DNA from: Stercorarius parasiticus | Lineage: Eukaryota; Chordata; Aves; Charadriiformes; Stercorariidae | Length of the DNA stretch: 64,000 bases | Assembly: GCA_013396915.1 (NCBI GenBank) | Contig: VWZL01005013.1 | Location: forward strand, 186,001-250,000 | Reading direction: 5' to 3' | Shown: piece by piece, positions 49,505 to 62,923 of the stretch | Layout: every line of letters starts with the position of its first letter | Numbering within the stretch: the stretch's first letter is position 1 | The notes under the pieces: generated by a model | What the model was told of the DNA's origin: nothing | Database searches by the model: none | What the model saw: only the letters and a program-made list of their open reading frames with translations | Position numbers and translations under genes: made by a program

Positions 49505-51840
49505 AGAGATATATTTGTTTCCACTTTTGGAGACTGTGTTTATAACTTTAATCTCAATAGCATAAAAGTTCTTTTATAATTAATTCTTGTCTACTAATAA
49601 AGATGAGAACCACAGCCTCTGCGTTTATAAATTCCTCTCTAAGTGCAACATCATGGTCACGGTGGTCTCCAAGAGTTCAAGCAGCTTTCTTTCACCAAGC
49701 TGCAAAGCTTTAGACATGAAGGAGCAAGCCTGGTGAAATCTGCCTGGCAAGCATTAGCCAGGGCTTCTAAGAAGAAGCAGTAAGAGAAGGTGAAGACACA
49801 GACATAGCTCCTCCGAACAGCAAAAGTCTAGTAAGATACTACAGGATGAGGACATCTGGCTTTAAATAATCAAAACAGCAAGAAACAAACAAACTTTCAA
49901 AAGCACTTCTGGAACCATCTTCTTTTTGCCTAGTTACAGTAGTTTAGATTTTAACTTTCTTGAAATAAGGAGAGTTTTGATTCCTCTGAGCTGTTTGCTA
50001 AAACACAGGCTAAACTGAACTGGAAAAAAAATTATGCTCATCTAGATTTTTTCATTTGTTATTCCTCCCAAATTCCTTTATGCCCTTATGTAGATGTCTT
50101 CCCTTTTCCCGGACTTTTCCTCCTTAGAATTCTTCTCACGCTTCGCTCTGCATCAACTTTTGGTTCCAGTCCAGCCCCCAGAGCCATGACAGAAAGAGCA
50201 AACCCTGAGCTCGCTCCCTCCCTCCCTCACATGCGGACAATCCCAGTCTTTCAAGTGGATCCTGTTGCTTGTCCCTCCCAGCTGTTTTTCTCTTCTTGTG
50301 TCAGAGTCGCAGCTGTGACCCCAACCCCTACCCTGTATGCCTGGCTCACCGCAGGCAGGCAGGATGGCACAGAAAGACACCATTCCACCAGAAGAAAGGA
50401 GCATGCAGAGAAGCTCACAGGCTGCATAGAGAAGGAACTAGCTCCATCTCACACTCCTCCCCAAAAGTCTCCCACCCACACCCAAAACCTAGGGCTCTGC
50501 TGTCCTGGTTCCCCATCTGAGGAGGCTTTTACAACCAAAACACAACAACACTGCCCACAAATGTGCAAAGAACAAACACCACGTGGGCCTATGTGTGTCG
50601 TCTCTTGTAAGCTCCTCCTAGGCTGATGAGAGCTATCAACCAAAAGTAACTTTGAGTCATGCTTTTTGGGTCACAGCTCAAAATGTTTGGGTTGGTTGGC
50701 ACAACAGGGCCACAATGTACACCTTGGAGTTCCTGCAAAAAAAAGGGATAGGTGTGCTCACTGCTGCTCTGTACTGCAACCCTTCTGGGGCAGAGCCATC
50801 GTGGAGAGGGTGGTTGTTAATTTGATGGCATGACAGTCCTTCTTTAGAGTCTGCAAAAAGTCCTTCAGGTAAAGAGAAAAACATTAACATTCCCAAAACA
50901 ACAACACGTGAACATACGTCTCTGTAAAGAGGAAACTAATTAGTAAATTGGAACACACAGTCAAAATGTAAGCCACTGTTTTCAGTGTTTAGGAATGAGA
51001 AATATTTAGTTAGCAGCTATTCTTAGTCTGAAGCCAAAGATTTGTTATTCTGAAATGACTTCACTGCCAGTGGTTTCCAAATAAACCAAGGCAGAACTGC
51101 AGCAGACTTCAAACTAAGTAGACCTGACTGCAGCTTCAGTGTACACCCCCAGAAAAGTGATGCAACCTAGGCTTACACATCAACAACTCCAAGACACTCA
51201 AAGCACGCTGCGTTGTACAAATGCAATCTCAATGCAGCGTGAGGCAAAGGTGCAAACAGAAACGTGGCTGTGGACTTAAACATTAAGACAGACATTCGGA
51301 TGCAAAGATAAATCACGCCACACAATGTGTACAAAGCACACACTCATAGAACTGAAAGCTTATTAGGATCAAAATTTCATCAGATATTTGCTTTTGAACT
51401 AGATTTATGACAAGAGATAAATGACAAAGTATGCAAATCACTTCAGCCACCTGGCAGGTAAGGAAATTTGCTGCAGGGCACAAACAAGTAATAAATAAAT
51501 AAACAGAGAATATGTTGCCAGTCTCCCAGAAGAAGGGCTACAAGAAAATGGACTCTCTTCCCCCCAGCAGAGGTCACAGCAGTCAACAGGAATTATTAGC
51601 ATCATTTTTGTAACGTGAGAACAAGCCAAGCTGCCAAGTAATAGCTACACTGCAATAGTATTTCAAACACCAGCTTTAACAGTAGTACACAAGAAATTTT
51701 CTTTTCAAGAAAAGGACATTGATTTCCATCAAAAAATTAAACTGGTCAATTCTTTTCTCGTTAATTTTTTTTCCTGTTGAACTCAGCGCATCTTGTCTCA
51801 AAAGATCTCTGGCAGCCCTGCGACCTGATGCAGGGCTTCT

Positions 51841-51876
51841 CACTCTCTCTCTATATGTGTGTGTATATATAAAAAA
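51841..51876. repeat. Compound CT/TG/TA microsatellite
   Basis: CTCTCTCT passes into TATATGTGTGTGTATATATA and then an A run. Short but compound dinucleotide array lying 50 bases before a CR1 insertion. Confidence 0.8.
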
Positions 51877-51923
51877 TAACCCTGTCACCACATAAGTCAC
51901 AAGTATTATACAATAGCTTCCTA

Positions 51924-52230
51924 GAAATGGGTGGAGGGGCTGTTTGCAAGGGCATGTAGCAATAGGACGAGGGGCAATGGTTTTAAACTAGAGCAGGGAA
52001 GGTTTAGATTAGACATTAGGAAGAAGTTCTTTACAATGAGGGTGGTGAGACACTGGAACAGGTTGCCCAGAGGGGTGGTGGAGGCCCCATCCCTGGAGAC
52101 ATCCAAGGCCAGGCTTGATGAGACTCTGAGCAACCTGATCCAGTTGAAGATGTCCCTGCTTACTGCAGGGGGGTTGGACTAGATGACCTTTAAAGGTCCC
52201 TTCCAACCCAACGCATTCTATGATTCTATG
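51924..52230 (+). mobile_element. CR1 LINE 3' portion, well preserved
   Basis: A 307-base plus-strand copy begins within the ORF2 C-terminus and ends in a full tail (GGGGGGTTGGACTAGATGAC, AAAGGTCCCTTCCAACCC, then ATTCTATGATTCTATG at 52215-52230). The frame 51931-52182 carries [40 protein letters not shown] and GVVEAPSLE, i.e. the C-terminal ORF2 motif [14 protein letters not shown], nearly intact. Low divergence and perfect octamers suggest one of the youngest insertions in the window. There is no target-site duplication, as is usual for CR1. Confidence 0.96.
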
Positions 52231-55200
52231 AAACAGTAGCCCTTTTTTGTTTTTCTTCTGGTCAAATGAAATTGTCTACTCATTACAAATTCATTGATAG
52301 AAACTCAGAGAAATTAAACACGGAGTGAAGGGATGCCTGAAGGTTTCACATCCATGAATACCTTTTTTCCCACTGATCAAATGCCTGAGCTCATGGCTCC
52401 TGAAGACACTGCTGGTTTCTACTCCCATTTCTGCCCATAGAACATCCCACAAACAAAAATAAGGGACATTTTTATTTTTGTTTGTCCATATAACAAAGGC
52501 TTAACCTGATGGATTATATCCTTATGATAAATTTTGAATCTGATGGTAAGTGCAAAAACTGATCTTTGAAGGAAATGCTGTGCACACAAGATGCTGATGT
52601 ACCATAAGGAGAAATCTCCATGTCTGTTTTTCTCAGATGACACCTTTATTCAAACTACAGAATCATTATGATATAGAGTGGAAGCCACCTGTCCCCAAAC
52701 ACATCTTGCTCAAGTTGTTCATGTGATCTCTGACAAAGAAAAAAACCAACCAAACAAAATCCACCAGGTAAACCTCATTATACCAAACCTGTTTTCCTCC
52801 TCCTGCTTGAGGAACTATTTGCGCACCTGAATGTGAAGCATGTTCTAAATGTTTTCTGGCTTCAGCTACAGAGCATAACTCCCAAATAAAAGGGTGAGCT
52901 GAGTGGTTCCCCCAAGGTATAAAGTATTCTTTTCACATTCATCAAAGTATTTAGTTGTAGCACCAATTTATTTCAGAAGGCAAATTTAGGATACACATTT
53001 TGGGAGGAAGTGAGAAGCAACAGTATCTAGTCACTTGCATTGGCAATATTAGGTTGTAAATCCGACACTGGATGGCATGTGATGGAAGAAAAAGGACATC
53101 TGAAATGCTAAAATATGAGTACTGCTACGAAGGCTGTGGAAAATTAATATCTTCTTGGACTGGAATGATGAAGAGAATAAACTCCGCTAAGTATCTACTT
53201 TCCCCACACATACACCTTGTAGTGACAGAAATGCAACATTTTTCAATAATATCAGATTTTTATTTTACTTCTTTTTCTGTTCTCCTTTTTCGATTTTTAC
53301 AGAGACAGGACCATTTGGTCCATCAGTATATTTGGACTTGCAGCCTATAGTACTTCTTTGTTCTAAGAAGCAGCTGAGCAGCTAGTTACTGCTTTTCAGA
53401 CTTTGATCTTCTGATGAGAAAAAATAGTTATTTAAAAGGTGCACAGGTAATTATTGAATAAGCACATTACCTAGTCTCTCCTCTTCTCATCACCGGAGGC
53501 ACCACCACCACCGAACAACTGCCTCAGCTGCAAAGCAACATAGCTGCTTGCATCAAAGACAATCTCCAGCTATTATTTTGCCCAGGAGACAATTCAGTAA
53601 TACATCCATCCAGGTCGCGCCCTGCACATGAGCCTCACCTCTGAATACCTGCCCCGTCAGGCCACCAGCTGGCAGAGGCTCGTGAGCAGAGCAAGAATTA
53701 AAAGGACAAGCTGGGTGTCAGAGGGAACAACTGCTTAGTGACAGCACCACCATGGCAGGAAGAGACATCTCACAGACATCTTGTCTTAAATTTCAACAGC
53801 ACGTGGCCACGAGCCCCAGGCATGCCGCATGATGCAGGAAATGAAATCTCTAGCTACACTGAAAGAACAAGAGGTACAGGGCTATCCACAACGTGACACT
53901 ACACTTACTGTTTCCTGTTAACAGGACTTGGGATTTTTTTTATTTTTTTTTCCCCTTTCAATGCTCACAATTTTATCAGCGCAGGAAGCACATCCCAGTG
54001 TGTGGCATCTTCTCTGTAGTCCATTGCCCCAGCAGGAACCAGGCGCCTTGTCCCTGCCCACATACCCAGCTCCTCGCATCCCTGGGGACCAGGAGGCAAC
54101 GCTTCTCCCCTCCCTTGCCCTCTACCTACCCTGCAAGTCCCCTCAATGGCACCACCTGCCAAATCTCTCTCAAACCACAACAAGGGGTTGAAATTTGGCT
54201 TTTGGCAGGGAGGTTCAGTGCTCAAGCAGCCGTCCTTATCTTTGGGGAAAAAGTAGGTTACTGGACAGAAGCCATTTGCATCCCTGATTCTGATGGATGG
54301 ACCATCGGATGGACCACACTGGCCAGGAATACAGCAGTTCCAAGAATGTGCTAGATGCTAACTGAAGACAGAGCCATGCATTTCAAATAAAAATCTAACT
54401 TCAAAAATAAAAAGATAAGTGTGTCAAAAAAAACGTTTCACAAGATCTGAGTTATCACTAAAGAACAGATTGGCAAGATGTTATATGCTTACAAAATCCA
54501 ACATGATTCTGAAGGGCTTCTTTACTATGGTTGTTTTGGAATCTCTTTGGAAATTAAAACCAAATCAATTTAGACAAAAATATTACCCAATGACACTTCC
54601 TGCCGGTGACTCCAACTGCACGGGAAATGTGTACACAGCTGAGTGTGAAATGATGCAGTCTCAGACAGAAAACTCTGGAAAATTATTTATCTGCACTAGG
54701 GGGGCCACAAAGATGCACTTCCTTTCCTGAAGAGGCAAATAATGTTAAGCAGTCTTAAAAATTTGTGTGAAAACAGAGGGAATCAAAGTTGTTCTGTAGC
54801 CTTTATCCAGCTGAGTTAAATGTAACTCCAGTCCTCATGATACAATTTCTCCTAGCAAACATCCACCTAAACCAACCACCACTCACCTCAGCCACGGTGC
54901 CTTTTCAGAAGCCTAACATGCAGAAATGCCCTTTCTGCAATCCCACTTCCAACAGACCCCCGCACCCACCCCTCCTCTCCTTTTCCTTCCCTCTGCTCAT
55001 GCTTTTTGAGCAGACAAGGAATTTTAAACTCAGAGCAAAGATTATTTTTTTTAAAATAACCCAGGTTTTCAATGCTGTTGAACACTCTCTTTCAGACACA
55101 CATGCAGTATGGAGAAGGATGTTACAGACAAGACAGACAGTCTCAGAAGAAAGCAATACATTTTTTATTCCATTTTTTCCCCCCGCTTGATCTCATACCC

Positions 55201-56913
55201 GCACATCTCCAACTGCGCTGTTTCTTCCCTCTTCTGAAATCCAGGCAAACCCAGAGAGAGCAGACGGCTCTCAACATCTCTTAGAAATCCTAAGTGCTTC
55301 TTACATATTTCACTTGAACGCTGCCCTCGGAGAGCCTGTGGGAGGTATTCAGAAAAGCAGCCTTTGGTTTAGTGATGCTTGTCCCCTTTAGCTTGATCTA
55401 TCGCTGACAAAGAAAAAGACGCTCTTCCAACGAGTGGGACGCAGCAGCTGCTATCTGGCTTGGGCAGTGAACTCCCTTCTGGAGGAGCCATTTTCTCTCC
55501 CTTGACTCCAGAATGTGCAGGGAGAACAGTCTCTGGAGGCCTTTCTGTGCATTAGCATTACTGAAGACCCCTCTTAGCTACTGCTGCAGATGACTCCTCA
55601 CTTAAATTTCCAGGCACACTCTCCTACACTTCCCTACCTAAATCCATCACTCACCTCCTGCTCTCTAAATCTAGCGTGTTAACAACTGTGAGAGGCCCCT
55701 CTGAATATATTTAGTTTACCTAAATGATACTTACTCATCAGTGCCACATGCAAGTCTTCTATTATTGGATAGCTTGCTACTAACAGAAAGATAAGGATGC
55801 TTTTCATAATGCATTTGAGTTATAGAGGAGACAGGTAAACATAAATTAAATTAAGAGGAGTTTGTGGCAGAGTCTGTCGGTGAGCACCTTAAATGGAGAC
55901 TCCATGCTGAAGCTTGGCAGCTCCTGTTAGCAAGATGCCCATGTTGCAGTGTATTATAGTGTACTTTTTCAATTATGTAATGCACTTACTAGCTAGTACG
56001 AGGAGTATGTCAAAATCTACTATCAAAGTCTATTCTGTCTGTAAAGTCATTAGCACCCACTCCCATATTTTAGAGTTTCACAAAAGAAATCATTCCAAAA
56101 ATCCAGATTCACAGGACATGCCAGCAAGTCTCAGGTAAAAGTCCCTGGACAAACTGGATGAATTTCCACTGTATTCATACCCTGCAGGAAAATACATTTT
56201 CAAGCTGTATCCGAGAGACAGACCCAGAGTCATGGGTCAGTGCCAGAAAGAAGCACATTAAAGGACTGTAGAGCCAAAAATAAAAGCCCTTTGGATAAGG
56301 CACAGCTAATGAATTGCTGCAAGTGATAAAAGTGAGAAAGACCAGTCGGCCACTGATTTACATGACAGCGCCACAAGGACTGATGGCAATAAGAACATGC
56401 AATAGTACACAGCTTCCTAAATAAAAAGCTCTGTTGGATGATGTTTTGAAGTTTCTTCATTTAGTCACATTATACGTTTTTGAAAAGGCTGACAAACCCT
56501 AACTATAAACGGCCAGAACGGTATCAAGCACCCTATGCATGACACTGCCTTCCTTGCACACTATTGAACAAAGTTCCTCTACTACCCTTGGTGTAAAGGC
56601 AAGATTTCATTCCTGAAAACAGCAGACTCTGAGAGGTTACCGAAATCTGCTCTTTCAGACTATAAAAAAGGAAATGAATCATTTATTTCAATCTTTCTTC
56701 TGAAATACCCTAAGAGGTCCAGAGATCCTCCTTCTCTCACCTTCCCCCAGTGACAACCTTCCCATGAGAACTCTTCTCTAGAATGAGTTATTCATCTGAG
56801 TAAAACCAGCTTACACCATTTTTTAGCAATAAATATCACTTTTCAACTTGTGATAGCAAGTTCTGTGCCTTTGCTTTCTGTAATACAAAGAATGACATTC
56901 ACAAACCTCCAAG

Positions 56914-56946
56914 CAAAAAGCTTCTTCAAAAAGCTTCTTCAAAAAG
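56914..56946. repeat. 13-base tandem repeat, 2.5 copies
   Basis: The unit CAAAAAGCTTCTT occurs twice in perfect tandem (56914-56926, 56927-56939) and is followed by a partial third copy CAAAAAG. The identity of the copies points to recent slippage. Confidence 0.85.
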
Positions 56947-57880
56947 TCCCAACCATTCTCAAAGGGCCCACTCTCCAAAACATAACGGCTATGCGTCAGC
57001 CACACCTTCACACAGCTTCTATGTGTTCTTTTTCCACATTTTTCAATAGCACAATATATTAAAAAAAAAAAAAGGTACATCCAGTTTCTTCTTGCTAGAA
57101 GAGCCAAGAAACAACTCACACAAAAGTTGCCTTTAATTCTCCCTAAAGAGAGGGAAAACTTAAAAGAACATCAATATCTAGCTTGGAATGAGTTTTTGAA
57201 AACTTTACATGGGCTAGCAAAATACACCATAAATGCCGCTGATAAACTTGAGTTTAAACTGGGAAGGATATAAAGGGAACTGCTGACCTTTAAGCAGCAA
57301 GGGGAATACTGCAATCTGGTTATTATTCCACTGCCAGTGTCCAGCACAATGCAGTCCCTCTCTACTCCTGCTGTCCCTTTCCATCATTAAAATACAAGCA
57401 ACTTAGTACTCATCAGAGGTTGAAGCTCTGGAGAAAAGAGATTCCGAACCTGGGAAGTTGGCAAAGGACACATTTAAACCAGTTTTGTGCAAGACCACAC
57501 CTTAGCTGCCTTCATTAAACCACTTGATGTACTTATCTCACAAAACCTAGCAGATTAGCTAAAATAATACACTTTGTTCGGTAATGTCACACTGTTGAAA
57601 AGGAAACATAAGATTAAGAGTAAATATTGCACTTTTCTCAGATCCAGTCTTGATTTCAGACCAGTTGCAGTACATGGGCCATTATGACTACCTTTAATGT
57701 CTTTTTATGTCTCCATGGCTAGGTAAGGCAACGGATATCCCACTGCTCCCAAACAGAAACTGCAAACATTATAAGAGGTAGTCATGTTATTCAACCTTTA
57801 TTGCAACCAATGACTTCAGGATTTGCATTAAACAATGTTGTGGTTTTGTTCTGTTTTAATATGTTTCTAACGAGAAACAG

Positions 57881-58068
57881 CTGTGGCCACTGATGATCTT
57901 TGGCCTTACATCCGTAGCTATAGCAAAAAATTGCAAGATTCAGGAAGCCAGGATAATGAAAACACACATCTGGACCTGTCTTGTGAGGGAGAACCTCTTG
58001 ACCCTAACCAGAACAGTCTCTACACTGCCAAGGCCTACTTGGACAAGGGGAAAAAGCACAATATGTGA
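57881..58068 (+). other. Candidate exon-like open segment
   Basis: After TGTTTCTAACGAGAAACAG (an acceptor-like AG with a CTAAC branch-point-like word unusually close to it), a frame is open for 61 codons to the TGA at 58066-58068. Its composition is polar and protein-like (LQDSGSQDNENTHLDLSCEG, then LYTAKAYLDKGKK). I recognise no family and there is no donor or neighbour exon to support it. Confidence 0.12.
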
Positions 58069-58807
58069 CCTGATTTTGCTTTCTCTTTTTATTTGTACAG
58101 ACATGAGTAGACCCCAGCCTCATCGCTGAAGAGCCCAGTTGCAGCTGTTAGGTAACACACTTGCCACACCGAGACATAATTTCACTTGGGCACGGAGGGG
58201 TAAGTTTAGGGTTTTCTACAGCAAATGAAGTGGAGCAGCATCTGTCAATCACGGGAGTAACAAGAGAGGTAAATGCTGGGATTTTAGTCCTCATCCAAGC
58301 TGGATGTTCATGTTTCCAGGAGCCAAGCTCACAGGCCTGCAAAGGTACCAAACGCCATGCTGCCGGGCTGCCCCAAGCCACGTGATGAGATCTAAACTAG
58401 TTTTAATACAGAAGCAATGAGGTTTGGGGAGGATCTTGCTGTTGCTGCTTGTAATAAATAAAATAACATTCAAGACTGCTGTGTCTTCCAGGTAGTATTT
58501 TTCCAGGCACTTACTGAAAGAAAATAATAGTACCAAGTTTAAAGAAATAAACAAATAAAAACCACTGCGTGTCACCCTGTAATTTTTCTGCAATCATAAA
58601 ATTACCAGGAACAAATCATAACTACTTATTACATTACCCTAAACCAATCCCAACCCTGGCCCACCTCGCTCCCTGACACCAACAGCCCCCATCTCGTCCT
58701 GACCACCCAGGTGGCTGCCAGCGAGCAAGGCAAGAATGGAAAAAAGGCAAGCATTGGAAGAAAGGTCAGAATTTCGTTTCTATATTTAAAGCAAGTATAC
58801 GTACATA

Positions 58808-58822
58808 CATGTATATATATAT
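58808..58822. repeat. Short TA microsatellite
   Basis: Five TA units within a TACATACATGTATATATATATGTG context. Confidence 0.7.
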
Positions 58823-59642
58823 GTGCTTATGATGGTCTACAATTGCTGTTTTCTATTTACAAGCAAGGACTGTAGAGCCTGGGCAAGCACCAGAAATACG
58901 GCTTTCAATAGTCACTGTGCACAGACCTATATTTTACATTAAAATGCCCAACTACGGGAAAAAAAAATCCTAAATAATTTCTGCAGACACAAATGGTTTA
59001 CTCGGTATCACGCTCTAACAAATAGGTCCTAAAACAAATGAAAAAAAGATGAGGAAAGAATTACTCTGTTTTTCAGCTTCTTACTTGGCTTCTGACAGAA
59101 CTTTGTTCACCAAAAAAAAAAACAACAAAAAAATTGTTTCTCATCTACTTCTTACAGGCAGGCAGGCAGCTCCTCTTTTGTTTGCAAGTGCAAAGCATAA
59201 GAAGAGAAAACCAAAACACTTTTCTGAAAACAAAAAAGCTCAGCAATGGAATTCAATGCTCAGATTTTAATTTCCAATTTAATTTAAGAAACTACCCATT
59301 ATAGAAGACAACTGTTCCTTCCAAACCATAGATATGCTGCTCTCCTGCACCCAAATTCTTGTCACATATCCTCATGCTCTGCACTTAGAAAACGTAACAG
59401 GCATGAGTCCAAACTGAAACTGGTTCAGAGCTAAAAATTATTTGCCATCCCAGGCGCTACGGTGCAGTCTCAGTTCTGGGTAAGTTCTAGGATTCACTAT
59501 TAAAATTATTATTCAAATTAAAATGATCCTGGAAATAGCTACGGAACTTTTTTCTTTTTGCCTCTCTTCTCCAATAACATTTTAGAATATTTATAATTAA
59601 AGAATAATTATAACAAACAATAATAATTCCATCAAAATTTAA

Positions 59643-59674
59643 AAACAAACTAGAATAAACAAACTAGAATAAAC
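59643..59674. repeat. 14-base tandem duplication
   Basis: AAACAAACTAGAAT is repeated twice in tandem and followed by AAAC, in A/T-rich DNA. Confidence 0.8.
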
Positions 59675-61181
59675 TGGAAAGTTCTAGAATCAGCTTTAAT
59701 GTCTTCATATCCATTTTTAAAATATTTCAAACAAGCTGACTAGTCAAACTCTTGTTCAGCTATTTACATTTTCTGCAAGTTTTCCCTTTCAGTTTCCATG
59801 TTTCAGTACAACACACCTAAGAACAGAACCAAAAAGTTTACAGAAAGAAGTTATAACCAGCATAAATATCGCTAGAGTCCTAAGTTTCCAACCAAAAATT
59901 ATGGAAAAAACCCAAACAACAGTAAGGAAAAGGTGTGATCGTACCCAGAAGCAAAGCTATGGATAAGCAGGCTTCGCTCCCGTATTTTCTCAAGCAATTT
60001 TTTCTCAAGCACGGCTGATACGGGACCCCTGCAACACTCAAGCTGCTTACAGGGGGGTTGTTCTTTTCTAAAGAGGCATTCATGTGCATGGATGGACAAG
60101 AACAAGCCATGTCAGACTATGTACACTGAAAAACAATCTAGTTAAAATCTGGAAGCCCGTTTTGGCCCTATTTCACACTACAGCCTTATTTTCACATTGC
60201 AAATGGATCCTGCCGTTCACCAGAAGACACAGCGGCACACAGAGAAATGCTTTCTTCTTGCCCTCCCTGCCTCCCACCAAATCCTCCCCATCTAAAAAAC
60301 ATCTTTTTGCTCATGTTTCCAAATATCACTCACCATTATTAATGGCTCAGAGCTAACAAAGAGATGCCTCAGCAAATACCGCCGTTACCACTACTGGGAA
60401 AGTCCATCCTCCCTCACGCTTTGCCGAGTCTATCAAAAATTCACGTTGCCATCAGCAAGTCCTTGATAAAATACAACAACACACAATTACACATCTTATT
60501 TTATGTCACAGGAATTGAACTTCAGCCCTACGCCACTGATGCTGCAAAGGACCCTACATCCTTGCAATACGAGGCAGCTGCTTTCCTGTGTCCCTCAGTG
60601 AAGCCTCCAGAGGCTAATTATCTCCACTACGTGTTTGTCAATAGAGCTTTTAAAAGTTTACACAGGCATCACGTTCCAAGACAGAGAACTGTAACTGTCA
60701 TGTGGTTGCCTACCACAGATGCCTGTTCAAGCTTAACACATCAATGCCCAACCCTTATGCTCAGTAAAATTCATGCTCCTGAAGTGGGGAGCTGGAACCC
60801 CACTCTGCCAAGCCTGGAAACATCACCCTGCAGTGGGATAGGAACACGGGCCGGGGTTGATGAATTTGGTATTTTTTTTTTTTCCCCCAGCACTTTGTCA
60901 AATAAACTCTATTCCAGTTTGCAAAATTACTGTGCTCAATCTTTATAAAGAAATGTTCTCCACTGTAGATTTGTTATGGTTCAGCACTTCGGCTCAGAGC
61001 AGAAATGAAATACGAGCTGAGAGATGTAAACAACTGCACTTTAGCTCTGCCAGACAGTTAGGAGGTATAGCTCATCAATATATTAAAAAAAAAAATTGGC
61101 TCCAGAGATGATTTTTTTTCACGGATTAAGTATTTAAAACTTAAGGAGGCCAAAAATAATTCCCAATCCCACCAGCAAGAC

Positions 61182-61244
61182 ATGTGTGTGTGTTTGTGTA
61201 TATGCACATATATATAAAAATATATATTAAAAAAATATATAAAA
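61182..61244. repeat. TG/TA low-complexity tract
   Basis: TGTGTGTGTGTTTGTGTATATG is followed by TATATA and AAAAATATATATT blocks. An imperfect alternating purine-pyrimidine tract of about 60 bases. Confidence 0.8.
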
Positions 61245-62923
61245 GTAATCCCTTGATACTAATTCCTTTTTGAAGAAGCTGACCTTTTTCCCCAAGAACC
61301 CTCAAGGAAAGTTAGAACTTTTTTTCCTCCATCTAAAGCGGAAATGCACCAGAAGACAGAAAAAACACAATCTACGAAAAATACACCAGTTTGAGTTGCA
61401 AATGCGTATTGGCTTCATCTGGTTATGCCACCAGTGTTTGGAAAGGAACCTTTCTTTCAATTCATTATCTTGTTCCTTATTTTATATTTGCTATCTCCGT
61501 CATCTCTCAGCTCTAATACATTAAAAAGTCCCCGCACTCCTTTTCCTTGGATCCATTATCCTCATCATCTGCAATTTAATCTGACAAGAAGTCCTTGGAA
61601 AAGCAGAGCAGAACATCACGGCTGGCTGTTGTTTTTACAGAAAAGACATCACCACGGCTTCAATCCATCCTCTGAAAGAGGCAATAAGCCACAAGCTCAC
61701 CACATACAGTGGATGCGCAGATGAAAGGAAAGCTTATGACAAGGGAAATTCAGAAATCAGTTGGACCTCTGTAACTTTGTATGAACTACTAATAGTTTTG
61801 CAGACTTGCTCAAATAATTGGTTTAAATATATTTTTGGCAAAAAGAAAACATCTTGAAGCTTTCAAGAATTTAACCTTGCAGAACAGTGATTTCTTTGGT
61901 GTAATAGCTACCTATTTATAACAGGCATGGCTACAAGACTAAGAAAAGCCAGTTTCCACTTCATCATTTTCAAACATTCCCCATTAGTGTTTTCTAGTGT
62001 CCCAGAAAAGGGGGTTGCAGTCCAGAACACTGATATATGGTGCTTCACAGGGCCCAAGAGAGTATCAATAATGATATACACCCTAGCATAGTGCGACTTT
62101 AATTCAAAATAGAATTACGTTCAACATTTGTTTTCTGAGCACAGCACCCATTCAGTATTAATTTCATAGTTACCAAGACAGAGAAATAAAAAAAACCACC
62201 ACTAAGCCCAGCCTATAAACTGCCACCTGTCCTATAAACTTTTTTCCCCCTTTTTTAATAATTATTAAAATAGGAGCAAGATGACATTCATTAGAGGAAA
62301 ATTTCCACCTACCACTAACAAACGATGTATCTGTGAAAAGAGACTGCACCTGGAAACAGTGTATGAAAAATATTTGAAAAAAACATGAGAAGGCAGTAAC
62401 TAAGACACATAAAATTTGCACTCCTTAACCTCCCATTATACTTCAAAATATAGCTAATCTAGAGCACATTGTACACAAAATACTTTGCAAAATCTAAAAC
62501 ATCCTCACCACACAACGATTTAGTGCAGGTTTTTTTTGGCAGAGCCCTTTCACATGAACTAAGTGCTCCCTCACATTACCTCTGGGTTGCCTACGCGTGA
62601 AATTTATGAAATTTGAAATACCAGCTCTAAATGGCACCAAGTCACTGAACCCCAATGAGATGCTCTAGTGACTACAAATAACTAGAAGTATCACAGTTCA
62701 GATCACTCTATGGACCCAGGGGATTGAAGGTGGTGATAGAAGATTATTTTACTGACCCTATACCATGGCTGGACCCTCCCTGCTCCTCACCTTAGTGGAA
62801 GTGCCAGCTGCTCTCATGAACTACACTGATGTCCATGTTGCCCCAGCCAGAAGGGGCTTCTCTGCTTCTGGCCAGCTGCCAATTGCTCGGTTTTTGAAGC
62901 AGAAGGGCCGCACACCACTGCTG

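Larger units (their letters stand above)
46301..51923. other. Unique DNA without a recognised gene
   Basis: The first 120 bases are G/C-rich and may still be upstream CR1 sequence (46301-46420). After that there is no recognisable repeat until 51924, apart from simple tracts at 46875-46890, 49078-49099, 49494-49504 and 51841-51876. A minus-strand frame at 48581-48886 and splice-acceptor look-alikes are noted as findings. The block 50180-50640 is open on both strands without motifs. Confidence 0.5.
52231..62923. other. Long unique A/T-rich region, no confirmed gene
   Basis: About 10.7 kb without a recognised transposon. It contains small tandem duplications (56914-56946, 59643-59674), A/T- and TG-rich simple tracts (58808-58822, 61182-61244) and several open frames without known motifs. 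The longest frame of the window lies here (plus 60364-60948, 194 codons). Blocks at 53990-54170 and 62760-62900 are G/C-richer and might be decayed repeats that I cannot place. Confidence 0.5.

Noticed and set aside
50186..50626. 146-codon plus-strand open frame
   Set aside because: Open on both strands in a C-rich block, with proline/threonine-rich low-complexity translation; no motif recognised.
53893..54354. 153-codon plus-strand open frame
   Set aside because: Begins by translating a T-rich homopolymer (FFYFFFPF) and shows no domain; composition explains its length.
52231..62923. Search for tRNA, snRNA, Y RNA and histone-like genes
   Set aside because: No A/B box pair, snRNA start or conserved RNA motif was seen here or elsewhere in the window; microRNA hairpins could not be judged by eye.
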